12,442 nt of DNA from the NCBI GenBank assembly GCA_964513215.1, contig CAZELU010000052.1:1-12442 (forward strand), in the 5' to 3' direction. The position numbers and the translations under genes are program-made. Position 1 is the first letter of the stretch. The number at the start of each line of letters is the position of its first letter. This document shows, one piece after another, positions 5,914 to 12,442 of the stretch. This stretch comes from Casp-actino8 sp964513215 (lineage in GTDB: Bacteria; Actinomycetota; Acidimicrobiia; Acidimicrobiales; Ilumatobacteraceae). The notes beneath the pieces were generated by a model that ran no database searches, was not told where the DNA came from, and saw only the letters and a list, made by a program, of their open reading frames with translations.

Positions 5914-7159
5914 GGAACGCCCAACGCGGCAGGCGATCGAGATCGCACCACCAGGCGAGGAACAACGCGTAGGCCGCGCCGATCATCAGCACCCAGCGCG
6001 CGCCGATCGCATCGATCACCGGACCGGCTACGAGTCCGCCGATGGTGATGGTGCCGCCGAACGACATGAACCACAGCGGCATCACCGTCACGCGTTCTTC
6101 GTCGCGCAAGTTCTGTTGGAACACCGTGGCCATCACCGTGGCCAGCAGGAAGTAGAAGGTGCCGAGAGCGAAGCCGGCCGGAAAGGCCGGGCCGGGTGAG
6201 GAGATCAGCCCGAAGATGGCCAGGCTGATTCCGAAGCCGACGAACGACGCCGAGATCACTTTGGGTCGATGCACTTTGGTGAGAAACGTTCCGGCCGCGG
6301 CAGCGCCGGCGAAGGCGCCGGTACCGAACACGGCGTAGATCCAGCGATACGTGGAACCCTCGGGATCGACCGCGAAGTTCTCGCGGGTGACCGACGGGAA
6401 GAGAGCCACGACAACCAGCGAGAAGAACGAGAACGAGGTCATCGCCAACAAGAGACGTGACAGCACCGGACGATCACGCGCGATGTTGACGCCCGTGAAG
6501 AGTCGACGCCAGCCCTGATCGTGGTCGAGCGTACGAACGGCGGGCAACGTGACCATGGTGAGGGCCACGATGAGGACGAGATACGTGGCCGCGTTGATCA
6601 CGAACAGACTCGCGGTCGATACACCAATGATGTTGAGCAGAGCCGCGATACTCGGGCCGAGTACACGCGTTCCGTTGAGCTGCATCGAGTTCATGGAGAT
6701 CGCACCGGCCAGGTCGCGTTTGTCCACCAGCATGGGGATGGTTGCTTGAAACGCCGGGTTGTTGAGGGCGTTGGCGATGCCCACGGCGGCTTGGGCCACG
6801 AACAATGACCAGATCGGCCCGTCGGAGGCGACCAGTGCCGCGATCACGAGCGCGAACACGAGTTGCACCCACTGCATTCCCATGAGCCATCGTTTGCGAT
6901 CGAAGCGATCAGCGATCAGCCCGCCCGGTACCGCCAAGAGCAGGATCGGACCGAGTTGGGCGAACACCAGGAGCGACACCACTTGGGCCGAACCGGTTCG
7001 GTGATCGACGTACGCCGGCAAGGCGAGGTTCTGCATCCAGGTGCCGATGTTGGAGAAGAACAGCCCCGACCAGATGAGCCGGTAGTCGCGGTAAGCCATG
7101 GCAGCGCGGGCCGAGCCAGGTGTGTGCCCATGCGGAAGCGGAGGGAGTTCGTCGTTCAT
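5900..7159 (-). CDS. MFS transporter, EntS/MFS_3-type exporter
   Basis: A 419-residue inner-membrane protein with about 12 hydrophobic segments, a normal MFS size. The cytoplasmic loop between helices 2 and 3 has motif A, GGLIADRFDRKR (79-90). The N-terminus (ARAAMAYRDYRLIWSGLFFSNIGTWMQNLAL) and the segment LNNPAFQATIPMLVDKRDLAGAISMNSMQLNGTRVLGPSIA are typical of the MFS_3/enterobactin-exporter-like group, which usually carries siderophores, drugs or other small molecules outward by proton antiport. The substrate is unknown and no siderophore genes are near. The ATG at 7159 has only a close AGAGG before it and TAGGCT 10 nt upstream. An in-frame ATG at residue 21 is an alternative. It is convergent with murF (14-bp overlap) and divergent from the zinc-ribbon gene (62 bp apart). 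Confidence 0.9.
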   Translation of the reverse strand: MNDELPPLPHGHTPGSARAAMAYRDYRLIWSGLFFSNIGTWMQNLALPAYVDHRTGSAQVVSLLVFAQLGPILLLAVPGGLIADRFDRKRWLMGMQWVQLVFALVIAALVASDGPIWSLFVAQAAVGIANALNNPAFQATIPMLVDKRDLAGAISMNSMQLNGTRVLGPSIAALLNIIGVSTASLFVINAATYLVLIVALTMVTLPAVRTLDHDQGWRRLFTGVNIARDRPVLSRLLLAMTSFSFFSLVVVALFPSVTRENFAVDPEGSTYRWIYAVFGTGAFAGAAAAGTFLTKVHRPKVISASFVGFGISLAIFGLISSPGPAFPAGFALGTFYFLLATVMATVFQQNLRDEERVTVMPLWFMSFGGTITIGGLVAGPVIDAIGARWVLMIGAAYALFLAWWCDLDRLPRWAFLRET

Positions 7160-7221
7160 GGGCCTCTGCGAGCCTAGTGAGGGTCCACAGTCGGAGACCG
7201 GAACGGTGACAGACTCGTGTC

Positions 7222-7257
7222 GTGAACACCGACGTCAACACGGCCGTGAACACTGAT
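7222..7257 (+). repeat. three imperfect 12-bp tandem repeats at the zinc-ribbon gene start
   Basis: GTGAACACCGAC, GTCAACACGGCC and GTGAACACTGAT follow each other and encode (M/V)NTD, VNTA and VNTD. Two of the three units begin with a usable GTG start codon. The array suggests the 5' end grew by duplication and leaves the true start between 7222 and 7246 open. Confidence 0.6.
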
Positions 7258-7413
7258 GCTCTGCGGAACGAGAAGCGGGCCGAATCGGCGTCATCGTGTC
7301 GCTCGCCGCTCGGCACGTACCCCGAGTGTCCGTTGTGCGGTGGCGACTTGTTCCCCGAGCACGCGCACTTCAAGTGCTCCGGCTGCGGCTGGCGCGACTC
7401 CTGTTGCGACTAA
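7222..7413 (+). CDS. small zinc-ribbon protein
   Basis: A 63-residue protein with two cysteine knuckles, CPLC (36-39) and CSGC (52-55), separated by 12 residues. This is a compact zinc ribbon of the form YPECPLCGGDLFPEHAHFKC. It ends in a Cys-Cys-Asp tail (61-63), with one more Cys at 26, so seven Cys in all. The first 20 residues look disordered and include a VNT(D/A) repeat. The coding case rests on the ordered cysteine spacing, the dense packing with neighbours and the stop overlapping the amidase stop. Function is unknown; such ribbons can bind nucleic acid or protein, or act as redox and metal sites. The GTG at 7222 is the probable start; a second GTG at 7246 is in frame. It is divergent from the exporter. 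Confidence 0.7.
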   Translation: MNTDVNTAVNTDALRNEKRAESASSCRSPLGTYPECPLCGGDLFPEHAHFKCSGCGWRDSCCD

Positions 7414-8804
7414 CGCCAGTTCGGCGCGCCGATCGCGCGCTCGATGTGTTGCGCCACCGCCAGCACCACGTCTTCGCGGCCGGGTCGTCCGACCACTTGC
7501 ACACCAATCGGTAGTCCTTCGTCGACGCCGGTATGGCGACCGGCCGGCACCGAGACGATCGGAAGAGGCGACACGAGATTCCACACCGAGGTCATGTCTT
7601 CGGAGTGGTGTCGACCGTCGTCATGACTCCGTGCGCGACGGGTGTTGAGTTCCTTGGTGGCGGGTCCCGGCGGCTGCGACATGGTGGGGCACACGATCAC
7701 GTCGTTGTGCTCGAGTACCGAAGCAACTCGCTTCCAGGCGACGGTTCGGTCGATCTCCGAACGCTTGGCGTCCACCGCGCTGAGTGTGCGGCCGTACTCG
7801 ATCAGCGAACGCACGTCACCGTCGAGTTCGTCGGCACGGGTGTCGTACTGCTCGCCGTAGTACGCGGCCATGAAGATGCCCCACAACTCCAGCCACACCG
7901 TGTTGTCGTGGGCGGTGAAGAGGGGAGGGGCGGCTTGGCAGGTAGCGCCGGTCTCGCCGAGGAGTTCGACCACGTCGACCACGGCCCGGGCGATCTCATC
8001 GTGGACGGCCCAACAACCCAGATCGATCGACCAAGCGACATTCAACGACGACAGGTCGACGTCACGACGAGCTGTCGGCTGGAGAGCCTGATGAAACGAG
8101 TACGGATCGCGTAGCGACGGTCCTTGCGTGGCGAGCAGGAACTCCCACGCGTCGTTCACACTGCGCGCGAGTGGTCCGTGATGTGAGATCAGATCCCAGA
8201 GGCCGGGCAAGACGTCCATCGGAATGCGGCCGAGTGACGGTTTGAGTCCGACGAGTCCGCACCAGGAGGAAGGAATGCGCACCGAACCGCCCATGTCGGA
8301 ACCTTCGGCCACCGCGACGCAACCCGACGCGACGGCCGCTGCCGAACCGCCGCTCGAACCTCCGGTCGTCCGCTCGGGGTTCCACGGATTGCGCGTGGCA
8401 CCGTGCAGAGGGTTGTCGGTGATTCCGGCATGGGCGAACTCCGGTGTGTTCGTGCTGCCGATGATCACTGCGCCGGCATCGAGCAATCGTTCGACCACCC
8501 ATCCGGTGGTGTCGGCCACGTGCGAAGCGTGAGTTCGTGATCCGAGTGTGAGCCGGTGGCCTTCCCAGGGTGACGTGTCCTTGATGGCGACGGGAATACC
8601 GAACAACGCCCGGCCGTCGTGGGATCCGAGTGTGCGAGCCCGTTCGCGTGCTTCGTCGGCCCAGATCTCCACGAAGCAGTTCAGCGACGGTTGAACCTCG
8701 GCCACCCTCGCCAACGCGTCGTCGACGATCTCCAGAGGCGATGCCTGACCCGAAGTGATGAGTTCGCGCTGACGAGCGATCGTCGCGAACGTTGACTCGC
8801 CCAT
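7410..8804 (-). CDS. amidase-signature family hydrolase
   Basis: A 464-residue member of the amidase signature family, normal in length. These are Ser-cisSer-Lys hydrolases of amide and sometimes ester bonds. The triad is intact: Lys75 in GIPVAIKD, Ser150 in TTGGSSGGSAAAVA, and nucleophile Ser174 in GSDMGGSVRIPSSWCGLVGLKPS. The spacings of 75 and 24 residues match those of fatty acid amide hydrolase. It has no signal peptide, so it is cytoplasmic. GatA is unlikely because no gatB or gatC is adjacent and the middle region is not GatA-like. It lies 11 bp after the LLM oxidoreductase on the same strand, so it is probably cotranscribed. There is no good ribosome site before the ATG. The substrate is unknown; the context suggests cleavage of an amide in a catabolic route. 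Confidence 0.92.
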   Translation of the reverse strand: MGESTFATIARQRELITSGQASPLEIVDDALARVAEVQPSLNCFVEIWADEARERARTLGSHDGRALFGIPVAIKDTSPWEGHRLTLGSRTHASHVADTTGWVVERLLDAGAVIIGSTNTPEFAHAGITDNPLHGATRNPWNPERTTGGSSGGSAAAVASGCVAVAEGSDMGGSVRIPSSWCGLVGLKPSLGRIPMDVLPGLWDLISHHGPLARSVNDAWEFLLATQGPSLRDPYSFHQALQPTARRDVDLSSLNVAWSIDLGCWAVHDEIARAVVDVVELLGETGATCQAAPPLFTAHDNTVWLELWGIFMAAYYGEQYDTRADELDGDVRSLIEYGRTLSAVDAKRSEIDRTVAWKRVASVLEHNDVIVCPTMSQPPGPATKELNTRRARSHDDGRHHSEDMTSVWNLVSPLPIVSVPAGRHTGVDEGLPIGVQVVGRPGREDVVLAVAQHIERAIGAPNWR

Positions 8805-8815
8805 CGACGCGTTCG

Positions 8816-9862
8816 TCAGCCCTTGATGAGATCGGCGTACAGCGGAAGCACCATCGGCGGACCGCTCACCAAGAACGTGGTGATGCAGGTTTCCTTCCAG
8901 CGGTCGAGCTCACCCTTGATCTTGTCGGGCGGGCCCACCAGAGCGACGTCTTCGACCATCGCCAACGGAATCGCCGCCGCTGCTTCGTCCTTCTTGCCGG
9001 CGAGGTAGAGGTCCTGCACCTTGATGGCCACGTCTTCGTATCCCATGCGTGCGAACACCTCGAAGTGGAAGTTGGCGCCACGCGCACCCATGCCGCCGGC
9101 GTACAGCGCGAGGAACGGGCGCACCATGTCGGCGCACTTCTCCACGTCGTCGCCGGGCACGATCAAGATGGTGGTGGCGACTTCGAAGCGGTCGGCCTTG
9201 TTCGATTCACCCGACTTGGCGAATCCCTCGTTCAGGCACTTGCGATAGAAGCCGTCTTCCTTCGGCGAGAAGAAGAGTGGCAACCAGCCGTCGCAGATCT
9301 CGGCCGACAACGCGACGTTCTTCGGGCCCTCGGCACCGAGGAAGATCGGGATCTCGTTGCGCAGCGGATGCACCGTCGACTTGAGCGGCTTGCCCAGACC
9401 GCGGCCATCCGACTTGGTGTAGGGAAGGTCGTAGAACTCGCCGTGGTGCTCGATCGGCTTGTCGCGTCGGATGACGTTGCGCACGATCTCCACGTACTCA
9501 CGGGTGCGCGCGAGCGGCTTGCCGTAGGCCTGGCCGTACCAGCCCTCCACCACCTGCGGTCCACTCACGCCGAGACCGAGGATGAATCGACCGTTCGAGA
9601 GATGGTCCATGGTGATGGCCGCCATCGCGGCCGCAGTTGGCGTGCGCGCGTTCATCTGCATGATCGACGTTCCGAGACGAACCTTCTCGGTCTGCGATCC
9701 CCACCACGCGAGTGGTGACAACGCATCCGAGCCGTAGGCCTCGGCCGTCCAGACCGAATCGAAACCGAGTCGCTCGGCTTCCTTCACGCCCTCGAGCGCT
9801 CCCTTGGGAGGACCCGCCGACCAGTAACCAGTGGAGTAACCGAGCTTCAACTCTTTCGACAT
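8816..9862 (-). CDS. LLM-class (luciferase-like) oxidoreductase, probably F420-dependent
   Basis: A 348-residue TIM-barrel enzyme of the bacterial luciferase-like superfamily, cytoplasmic and soluble. Hallmarks in order: KELKLGYSTGYW (3-14), AERLGFDSVWTAEAYGSDAL (29-48), the barrel strand VRLGTSIMQMNARTP (61-75), RFILGLGVSGPQVVEGWYG (92-110), REYVEIVR (121-128) and the later IPIFLGAEGPKNVALSAEICDGWLP. The GLGVSGPQVVEGW pattern is typical of actinobacterial F420-dependent members, which move hydride between F420 and alcohols, aldehydes or other organics. FMN use cannot be excluded. The start is ATG at 9862; ATGTCG also occurs 8 nt upstream but out of frame. It lies 73 bp after the P450 stop and 11 bp before the amidase, suggesting one transcript of three genes. 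Confidence 0.92.
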   Translation of the reverse strand: MSKELKLGYSTGYWSAGPPKGALEGVKEAERLGFDSVWTAEAYGSDALSPLAWWGSQTEKVRLGTSIMQMNARTPTAAAMAAITMDHLSNGRFILGLGVSGPQVVEGWYGQAYGKPLARTREYVEIVRNVIRRDKPIEHHGEFYDLPYTKSDGRGLGKPLKSTVHPLRNEIPIFLGAEGPKNVALSAEICDGWLPLFFSPKEDGFYRKCLNEGFAKSGESNKADRFEVATTILIVPGDDVEKCADMVRPFLALYAGGMGARGANFHFEVFARMGYEDVAIKVQDLYLAGKKDEAAAAIPLAMVEDVALVGPPDKIKGELDRWKETCITTFLVSGPPMVLPLYADLIKG

Positions 9863-9869
9863 AACGACA

Positions 9870-9880
9870 TGGTGGCACCA
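9870..9880. repeat. 11-bp palindrome in the P450-LLM gap
   Basis: TGGTG-G-CACCA is a perfect short palindrome 7 bp upstream of the LLM start, in the 73-bp gap 9863-9935. It could be an operator half or a weak mRNA stem. It is short and may be chance. Nothing else distinct is seen in the gap apart from a GC-rich run at 9914-9930. Confidence 0.3.
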
Positions 9881-9935
9881 CTCGCTGCGGAGCGTGTAAC
9901 CGAACCTGCTGCTGGGCGCGCGGTGGCGCGACCGA

Positions 9936-11150
9936 TCAACTCGGGTCGAAGGTGAGCGGCATCTTCTCGGGGCCGTAGATCGCCGTCGTGGACGGCTTCC
10001 AGGTGACAGCCCCATCGATCTTCAGGTTGCGCATGCGCTGCGCCATGATCACCAAGGCCTCTTGCTGTTCGGCGCGCGACAGAGCTGCACCGAGGCAGTA
10101 GTGGATTCCGGACCCGAAGGTCATCTGGGGCTGCCCCGACGGTTCGCGTCGGATATCGAAGGTTTCCGGGTCGGAGTAGACCGACGAGTCGCGGTTCGCC
10201 ATTGCGAGGGCCGGAGCCACGAACGAACCCTTGGGGAACAACACTCCCTTGTATTCGATGTCGACGCTGGCGATTCGGCCGGTGCTGCGGACGGCTCCGA
10301 AGTAGCGCATGGTCTCTTCGACGGCGCGGGGAGCGAGTTCGGGTTGCTCGGCCAACAGTTGCCATTGATCGGGGTGTTCGGCGAAGAGGGCCACGGAGCA
10401 TCCGAGTTGGTTGCGCGTGGTATCGGTGCCTCCGACGATGACCGCTTCGACCATCATCACCAGTTCGTCCTCGCTCAACTTGTCACCCGCTTCTTCGGCG
10501 GCGATGAGGCTCGTGATGAGGTCGTCGGCCGGCTTGTTTCGACGGTCGGCGATGAGCTGGCGCGTGTACTCCTCGAGTTCGATCTGCGCCTTGAGAATTC
10601 GCTCGGTCTCTTCGGCGGCATTCGGATTGAAGATCCGCAGCACGTCCTCGGCCCACACGCTGAACGACTTCCAGTCGCTCTTCGGTGCACCGAGCAATTC
10701 GCAGATGATCGGAATCGGGTACGGATCGCAGATGTCGGCCACCAGGTCGCAGCGCCCACTCGCGGTCACCTGATCGAGCAGACCATCGAGCACTTCGCGC
10801 ATGAACGGGCGCAGGCGATCGGCCGAGCGTGGGGTGAACGAAGGAGCCACCAGACGACGCAGACGTGTGTGCACGTCACCCTCGGCCGACAGGATCGACT
10901 CACGGCGGCGCTCCTTGAGTCGCGGATCGGTGATGCCGTTGAACTCGGTCACGAGAGCGGCGGCGTTGTGCCAGCGCTTGTCACGCAGGATCGCCTGGCA
11001 ATCCTCGTACGTGAACACCAGGTGTGCGAACGCACCGCGGGCGATCCAGGACTCCTTGGCGATCTCGGCCAACTTCTCGCGTTGTTGAAGCGCGTCGGCG
11101 AAGACGAAGTCGACGACCGGAACATCGAGTTCGTGAACGAGAGTGGCCAT
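9936..11150 (-). CDS. cytochrome P450
   Basis: A 404-residue soluble class I bacterial P450, normal in length, with no membrane anchor. It monooxygenates an organic substrate using electrons from a ferredoxin and reductase, neither of which is encoded here. I-helix oxygen-binding motif GGTDTT (240-245), K-helix ExxR Glu279-Arg282, and heme-binding FGSGIHYCLGAALSRAE with the thiolate Cys352. The B'-C region has AEGDVHTRLRRLVAPSFTPR. The ATG at 11150 is chosen because TAGGTT ends 7 nt upstream. An ATG two codons earlier (11156) has GGAG at 9 nt and is a fair alternative. The frame stays open to 11855 only as a shadow of the ALDH gene. First gene of the P450-LLM-amidase run and divergent from an ALDH 54-60 bp away. 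The substrate is unknown. Confidence 0.95.
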   Translation of the reverse strand: MATLVHELDVPVVDFVFADALQQREKLAEIAKESWIARGAFAHLVFTYEDCQAILRDKRWHNAAALVTEFNGITDPRLKERRRESILSAEGDVHTRLRRLVAPSFTPRSADRLRPFMREVLDGLLDQVTASGRCDLVADICDPYPIPIICELLGAPKSDWKSFSVWAEDVLRIFNPNAAEETERILKAQIELEEYTRQLIADRRNKPADDLITSLIAAEEAGDKLSEDELVMMVEAVIVGGTDTTRNQLGCSVALFAEHPDQWQLLAEQPELAPRAVEETMRYFGAVRSTGRIASVDIEYKGVLFPKGSFVAPALAMANRDSSVYSDPETFDIRREPSGQPQMTFGSGIHYCLGAALSRAEQQEALVIMAQRMRNLKIDGAVTWKPSTTAIYGPEKMPLTFDPS

Positions 11151-11157
11151 GCCCATC

Positions 11158-11163
11158 AACCTA
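11158..11163 (-). promoter_or_regulatory. -10-like hexamer TAGGTT of the P450 gene
   Basis: On the minus strand TAGGTT is followed by 7 nt and the ATG at 11150, the leaderless spacing. Its surroundings resemble the ALDH leader on the other strand (TAAGGTTGGGCCATG against TAGGTTGATGGGCATG). No good -35 is visible. Confidence 0.4.
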
Positions 11164-11165
11164 GT

Positions 11166-11182
11166 CTCCGACGCGATCGGAG
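11166..11182. promoter_or_regulatory. 6-bp inverted repeat between the divergent P450 and ALDH genes
   Basis: CTCCGA (11166-11171) and TCGGAG (11177-11182) are perfect inverted arms with a 5-nt centre, in the middle of the roughly 54-bp intergenic region. It could be an operator controlling both genes. In a longer P450 transcript the same stem would hide the GGAG that precedes the ATG at 11156. No regulator gene is adjacent. Confidence 0.4.
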
Positions 11183-11198
11183 GCTCAGTCGCCAGCAC

Positions 11199-11204
11199 TA
11201 AGGT
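11199..11204 (+). promoter_or_regulatory. -10-like hexamer TAAGGT before the ALDH gene
   Basis: TAAGGT ends 6 nt before the ATG at 11211, the leaderless spacing. The overlapping AAGG (11200-11203) is also placed 7 nt from the ATG as a weak ribosome site, so the two readings compete. Confidence 0.35.
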
Positions 11205-11210
11205 TGGGCC

Positions 11211-12442
11211 ATGAAGACCTACCGCAACTTCGTGAACGGCCAGTACGTCGATGCCTCCGATGGCAAGACGATCCCGGTGATCGATCCGACCACGGGCGAG
11301 CAGTACGCGACCGCACCCAACTCGGGTGCCGCCGATGTGGACGCCGCCATGAAGGCCGCCGCAGATGCGTTCGAGACCTGGCGTGACTCCACGCCGAAGG
11401 ATCGTTCGCTCGCGTTGTTCCGTATCGCCGATGCGATCGAGGCGCGCGGTGAGGAATTCATCGCACTCGAATCGGAGAACTGCGGTAAGCCGGTCGGCAT
11501 CACTCGGTCGGAGGAGATTCCGCCGATGGTCGACCACGTTCGCTTCTTCGCCACCGCGGCCCGTCACCTCGAAGGTAAGAGTGCGGGGGAGTACGTACCT
11601 GGCATGACGAGTTACATCCGACGCGAGCCGGTGGGCGTGTGCGCGCAGGTGGCTCCGTGGAACTACCCGATGATGATGGCGGTGTGGAAGTTCGCCCCGG
11701 CCGTGGCGGCCGGCAACACGGTGGTGCTCAAGCCGAGCGACACCACCCCCGTCACCACCACTCTGCTGGCCGAGATCTGCGCCGAGTTCCTGCCGCCCGG
11801 TGTGGTGAACGTGATCTGCGGTGATCGCGACACTGGCCGCGCGATGGTCGCGCACTCGACTCCGTCCTTGGTGAGTGTCACCGGTTCGGTTCGCGCCGGT
11901 ATGGAAGTGGCCGAGGCCGCCGCCAAGTCACTGAAGCGTGTGCACCTCGAACTCGGCGGCAAAGCGCCGGTCGTGGTGTTCGACGACGCCGACATCGAAG
12001 CCGCCGCCGAGGGAATCGCCATCGGCGGCTACTTCAATGCCGGCCAGGACTGCACCGCCGCCACACGTGTGCTGTGCGCCGGCGGCGTGTACAAGGATTT
12101 CGTGGCCGCGTTGTCCGAGCGGGCGAAGGCCACGGTGTGCGGCGCCCCCGACTCCGACGACACGTTCTTCGGTCCGGTCAACAACGCGAATCAGCTGTCC
12201 CGAGTGAGTGGCTTCTTCGATCGTCTGCCCAAGCACGCCGAAGTCACCGCCGGCGGCGCTCGCCAGGGCAGCAAGGGTTACTTCTTCTCGCCGACTGTCG
12301 TCAGCAACCTCAAGCAGGACGACGAGATGATCCAGAACGAGATCTTCGGACCGGTCATCACCGTGCAGAAGTTCACCGACGAGGACGAAGCCGTTCGACT
12401 CGCCAATGGTGTGGAGTACGGCTTGGCCTCGAGCGTGTGGAC
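11211..12442 (+). CDS. aldehyde dehydrogenase, gamma-aminobutyraldehyde dehydrogenase-like (PatD/Prr type), 3' partial
   Basis: The first 410 residues of an ALDH usually about 475 long; the window ends inside it. It oxidises an aldehyde to the acid with NAD(P)+. Visible: VAPWNYPMMMAVWKFAPAVA with the oxyanion Asn151, KPSD with Lys174, Glu247 in LELGGK, catalytic Cys281 in FNAGQDCTAATRV, and Glu377 in NEIFGP. The segments ENCGKP, DDADIEAAAEG, GYFNAGQDCTAA and YGLASSVW follow E. coli PatD closely from memory. A role in putrescine or other aminoaldehyde breakdown is therefore favoured over betaine aldehyde, but related ALDHs are hard to separate. It is divergent from the P450 across about 54-60 bp. 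No aminotransferase or polyamine gene is in view. Confidence 0.9.
   Translation, partial: MKTYRNFVNGQYVDASDGKTIPVIDPTTGEQYATAPNSGAADVDAAMKAAADAFETWRDSTPKDRSLALFRIADAIEARGEEFIALESENCGKPVGITRSEEIPPMVDHVRFFATAARHLEGKSAGEYVPGMTSYIRREPVGVCAQVAPWNYPMMMAVWKFAPAVAAGNTVVLKPSDTTPVTTTLLAEICAEFLPPGVVNVICGDRDTGRAMVAHSTPSLVSVTGSVRAGMEVAEAAAKSLKRVHLELGGKAPVVVFDDADIEAAAEGIAIGGYFNAGQDCTAATRVLCAGGVYKDFVAALSERAKATVCGAPDSDDTFFGPVNNANQLSRVSGFFDRLPKHAEVTAGGARQGSKGYFFSPTVVSNLKQDDEMIQNEIFGPVITVQKFTDEDEAVRLANGVEYGLASSVW

Noticed and set aside
7207..7220. GACA-N6-TGTC between the exporter and zinc-ribbon genes as another TetR box
   Set aside because: Only 4-bp arms match and the spacing differs from the operator at 2770-2807. 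It is too weak to support.
7410..8804. Amidase as GatA of the tRNA amidotransferase
   Set aside because: No gatB or gatC is adjacent, and the context is catabolic oxidoreductases. General amidase is the safer call.
8792..9718. Long plus-strand frame opposite the LLM oxidoreductase (308 residues)
   Set aside because: Shadow of a clear luciferase-like gene with no independent signature.
10062..11201. Long plus-strand frame opposite the P450 (379 residues)
   Set aside because: Antisense to a P450 with every key motif. Length alone is not evidence at this GC content.
1..12442. CRISPR array, transposon, phage genes, tRNA or rRNA
   Set aside because: No regularly spaced repeats, transposase or integrase motifs, cloverleaf or rRNA sequence were seen. 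All long stretches are explained by housekeeping-type or metabolic genes.

Overview
The window looks like ordinary chromosome from a high-GC actinobacterium, most plausibly of the class Acidimicrobiia (Ilumatobacter-like). The evidence is the GC-rich codon use, an F420-type luciferase-like oxidoreductase next to a bacterial P450, a polar amino-acid ABC transporter of actinobacterial type, and short TANNNT-N6/7-start leaders typical of leaderless transcripts. The taxon is inferred. There is no tRNA, rRNA, insertion sequence, prophage or CRISPR array, and no gene-free stretch longer than 167 bp.

Layout. (1) 1-104 is the 3' tail of an acyl-CoA synthetase on the plus strand. (2) 101-2633, minus strand, is a three-gene ABC uptake operon: lipoprotein binding protein, permease and ATPase. 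A 13-bp perfect hairpin lies just inside the permease coding sequence. (3) 2634-2800 is a divergent control region. It carries a 7-bp inverted repeat on the transporter side. On the other side is a promoter with an 8-bp-arm operator for the TetR regulator. (4) 2801-5913, plus strand, holds a TetR regulator, a ferritin-like diiron protein with a complete E/ExxH/E/ExxH iron-binding set, and a stand-alone MurF ligase. (5) 5900-7159, minus strand, is an MFS exporter. (6) 7222-7413, plus strand, is a 63-residue zinc-ribbon protein. (7) 7410-11150, minus strand, is a P450, an F420-type LLM oxidoreductase and an amidase in one direction. (8) 11211 to the end, plus strand and divergent from the P450, is a gamma-aminobutyraldehyde-dehydrogenase-like ALDH cut by the window edge.

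How the genes fit together. The ABC genes form one transporter of unknown polar substrate. TetR and the diiron protein are a likely regulator-enzyme pair. P450, LLM enzyme and amidase are a plausible small oxidative and hydrolytic catabolic set with the divergent ALDH, but no substrate can be read from the sequence. MurF and the exporter look like independent neighbours.

General traits. All three convergent gene pairs overlap at their stop codons (by 4, 14 and 4 bp). Five of twelve visible starts have a TANNNT hexamer 6 or 7 nt upstream. I found no clearly new multi-gene system. The most worthwhile leads are the TetR/diiron pair with its operator, the permease-start hairpin, and the P450-LLM-amidase/ALDH group.
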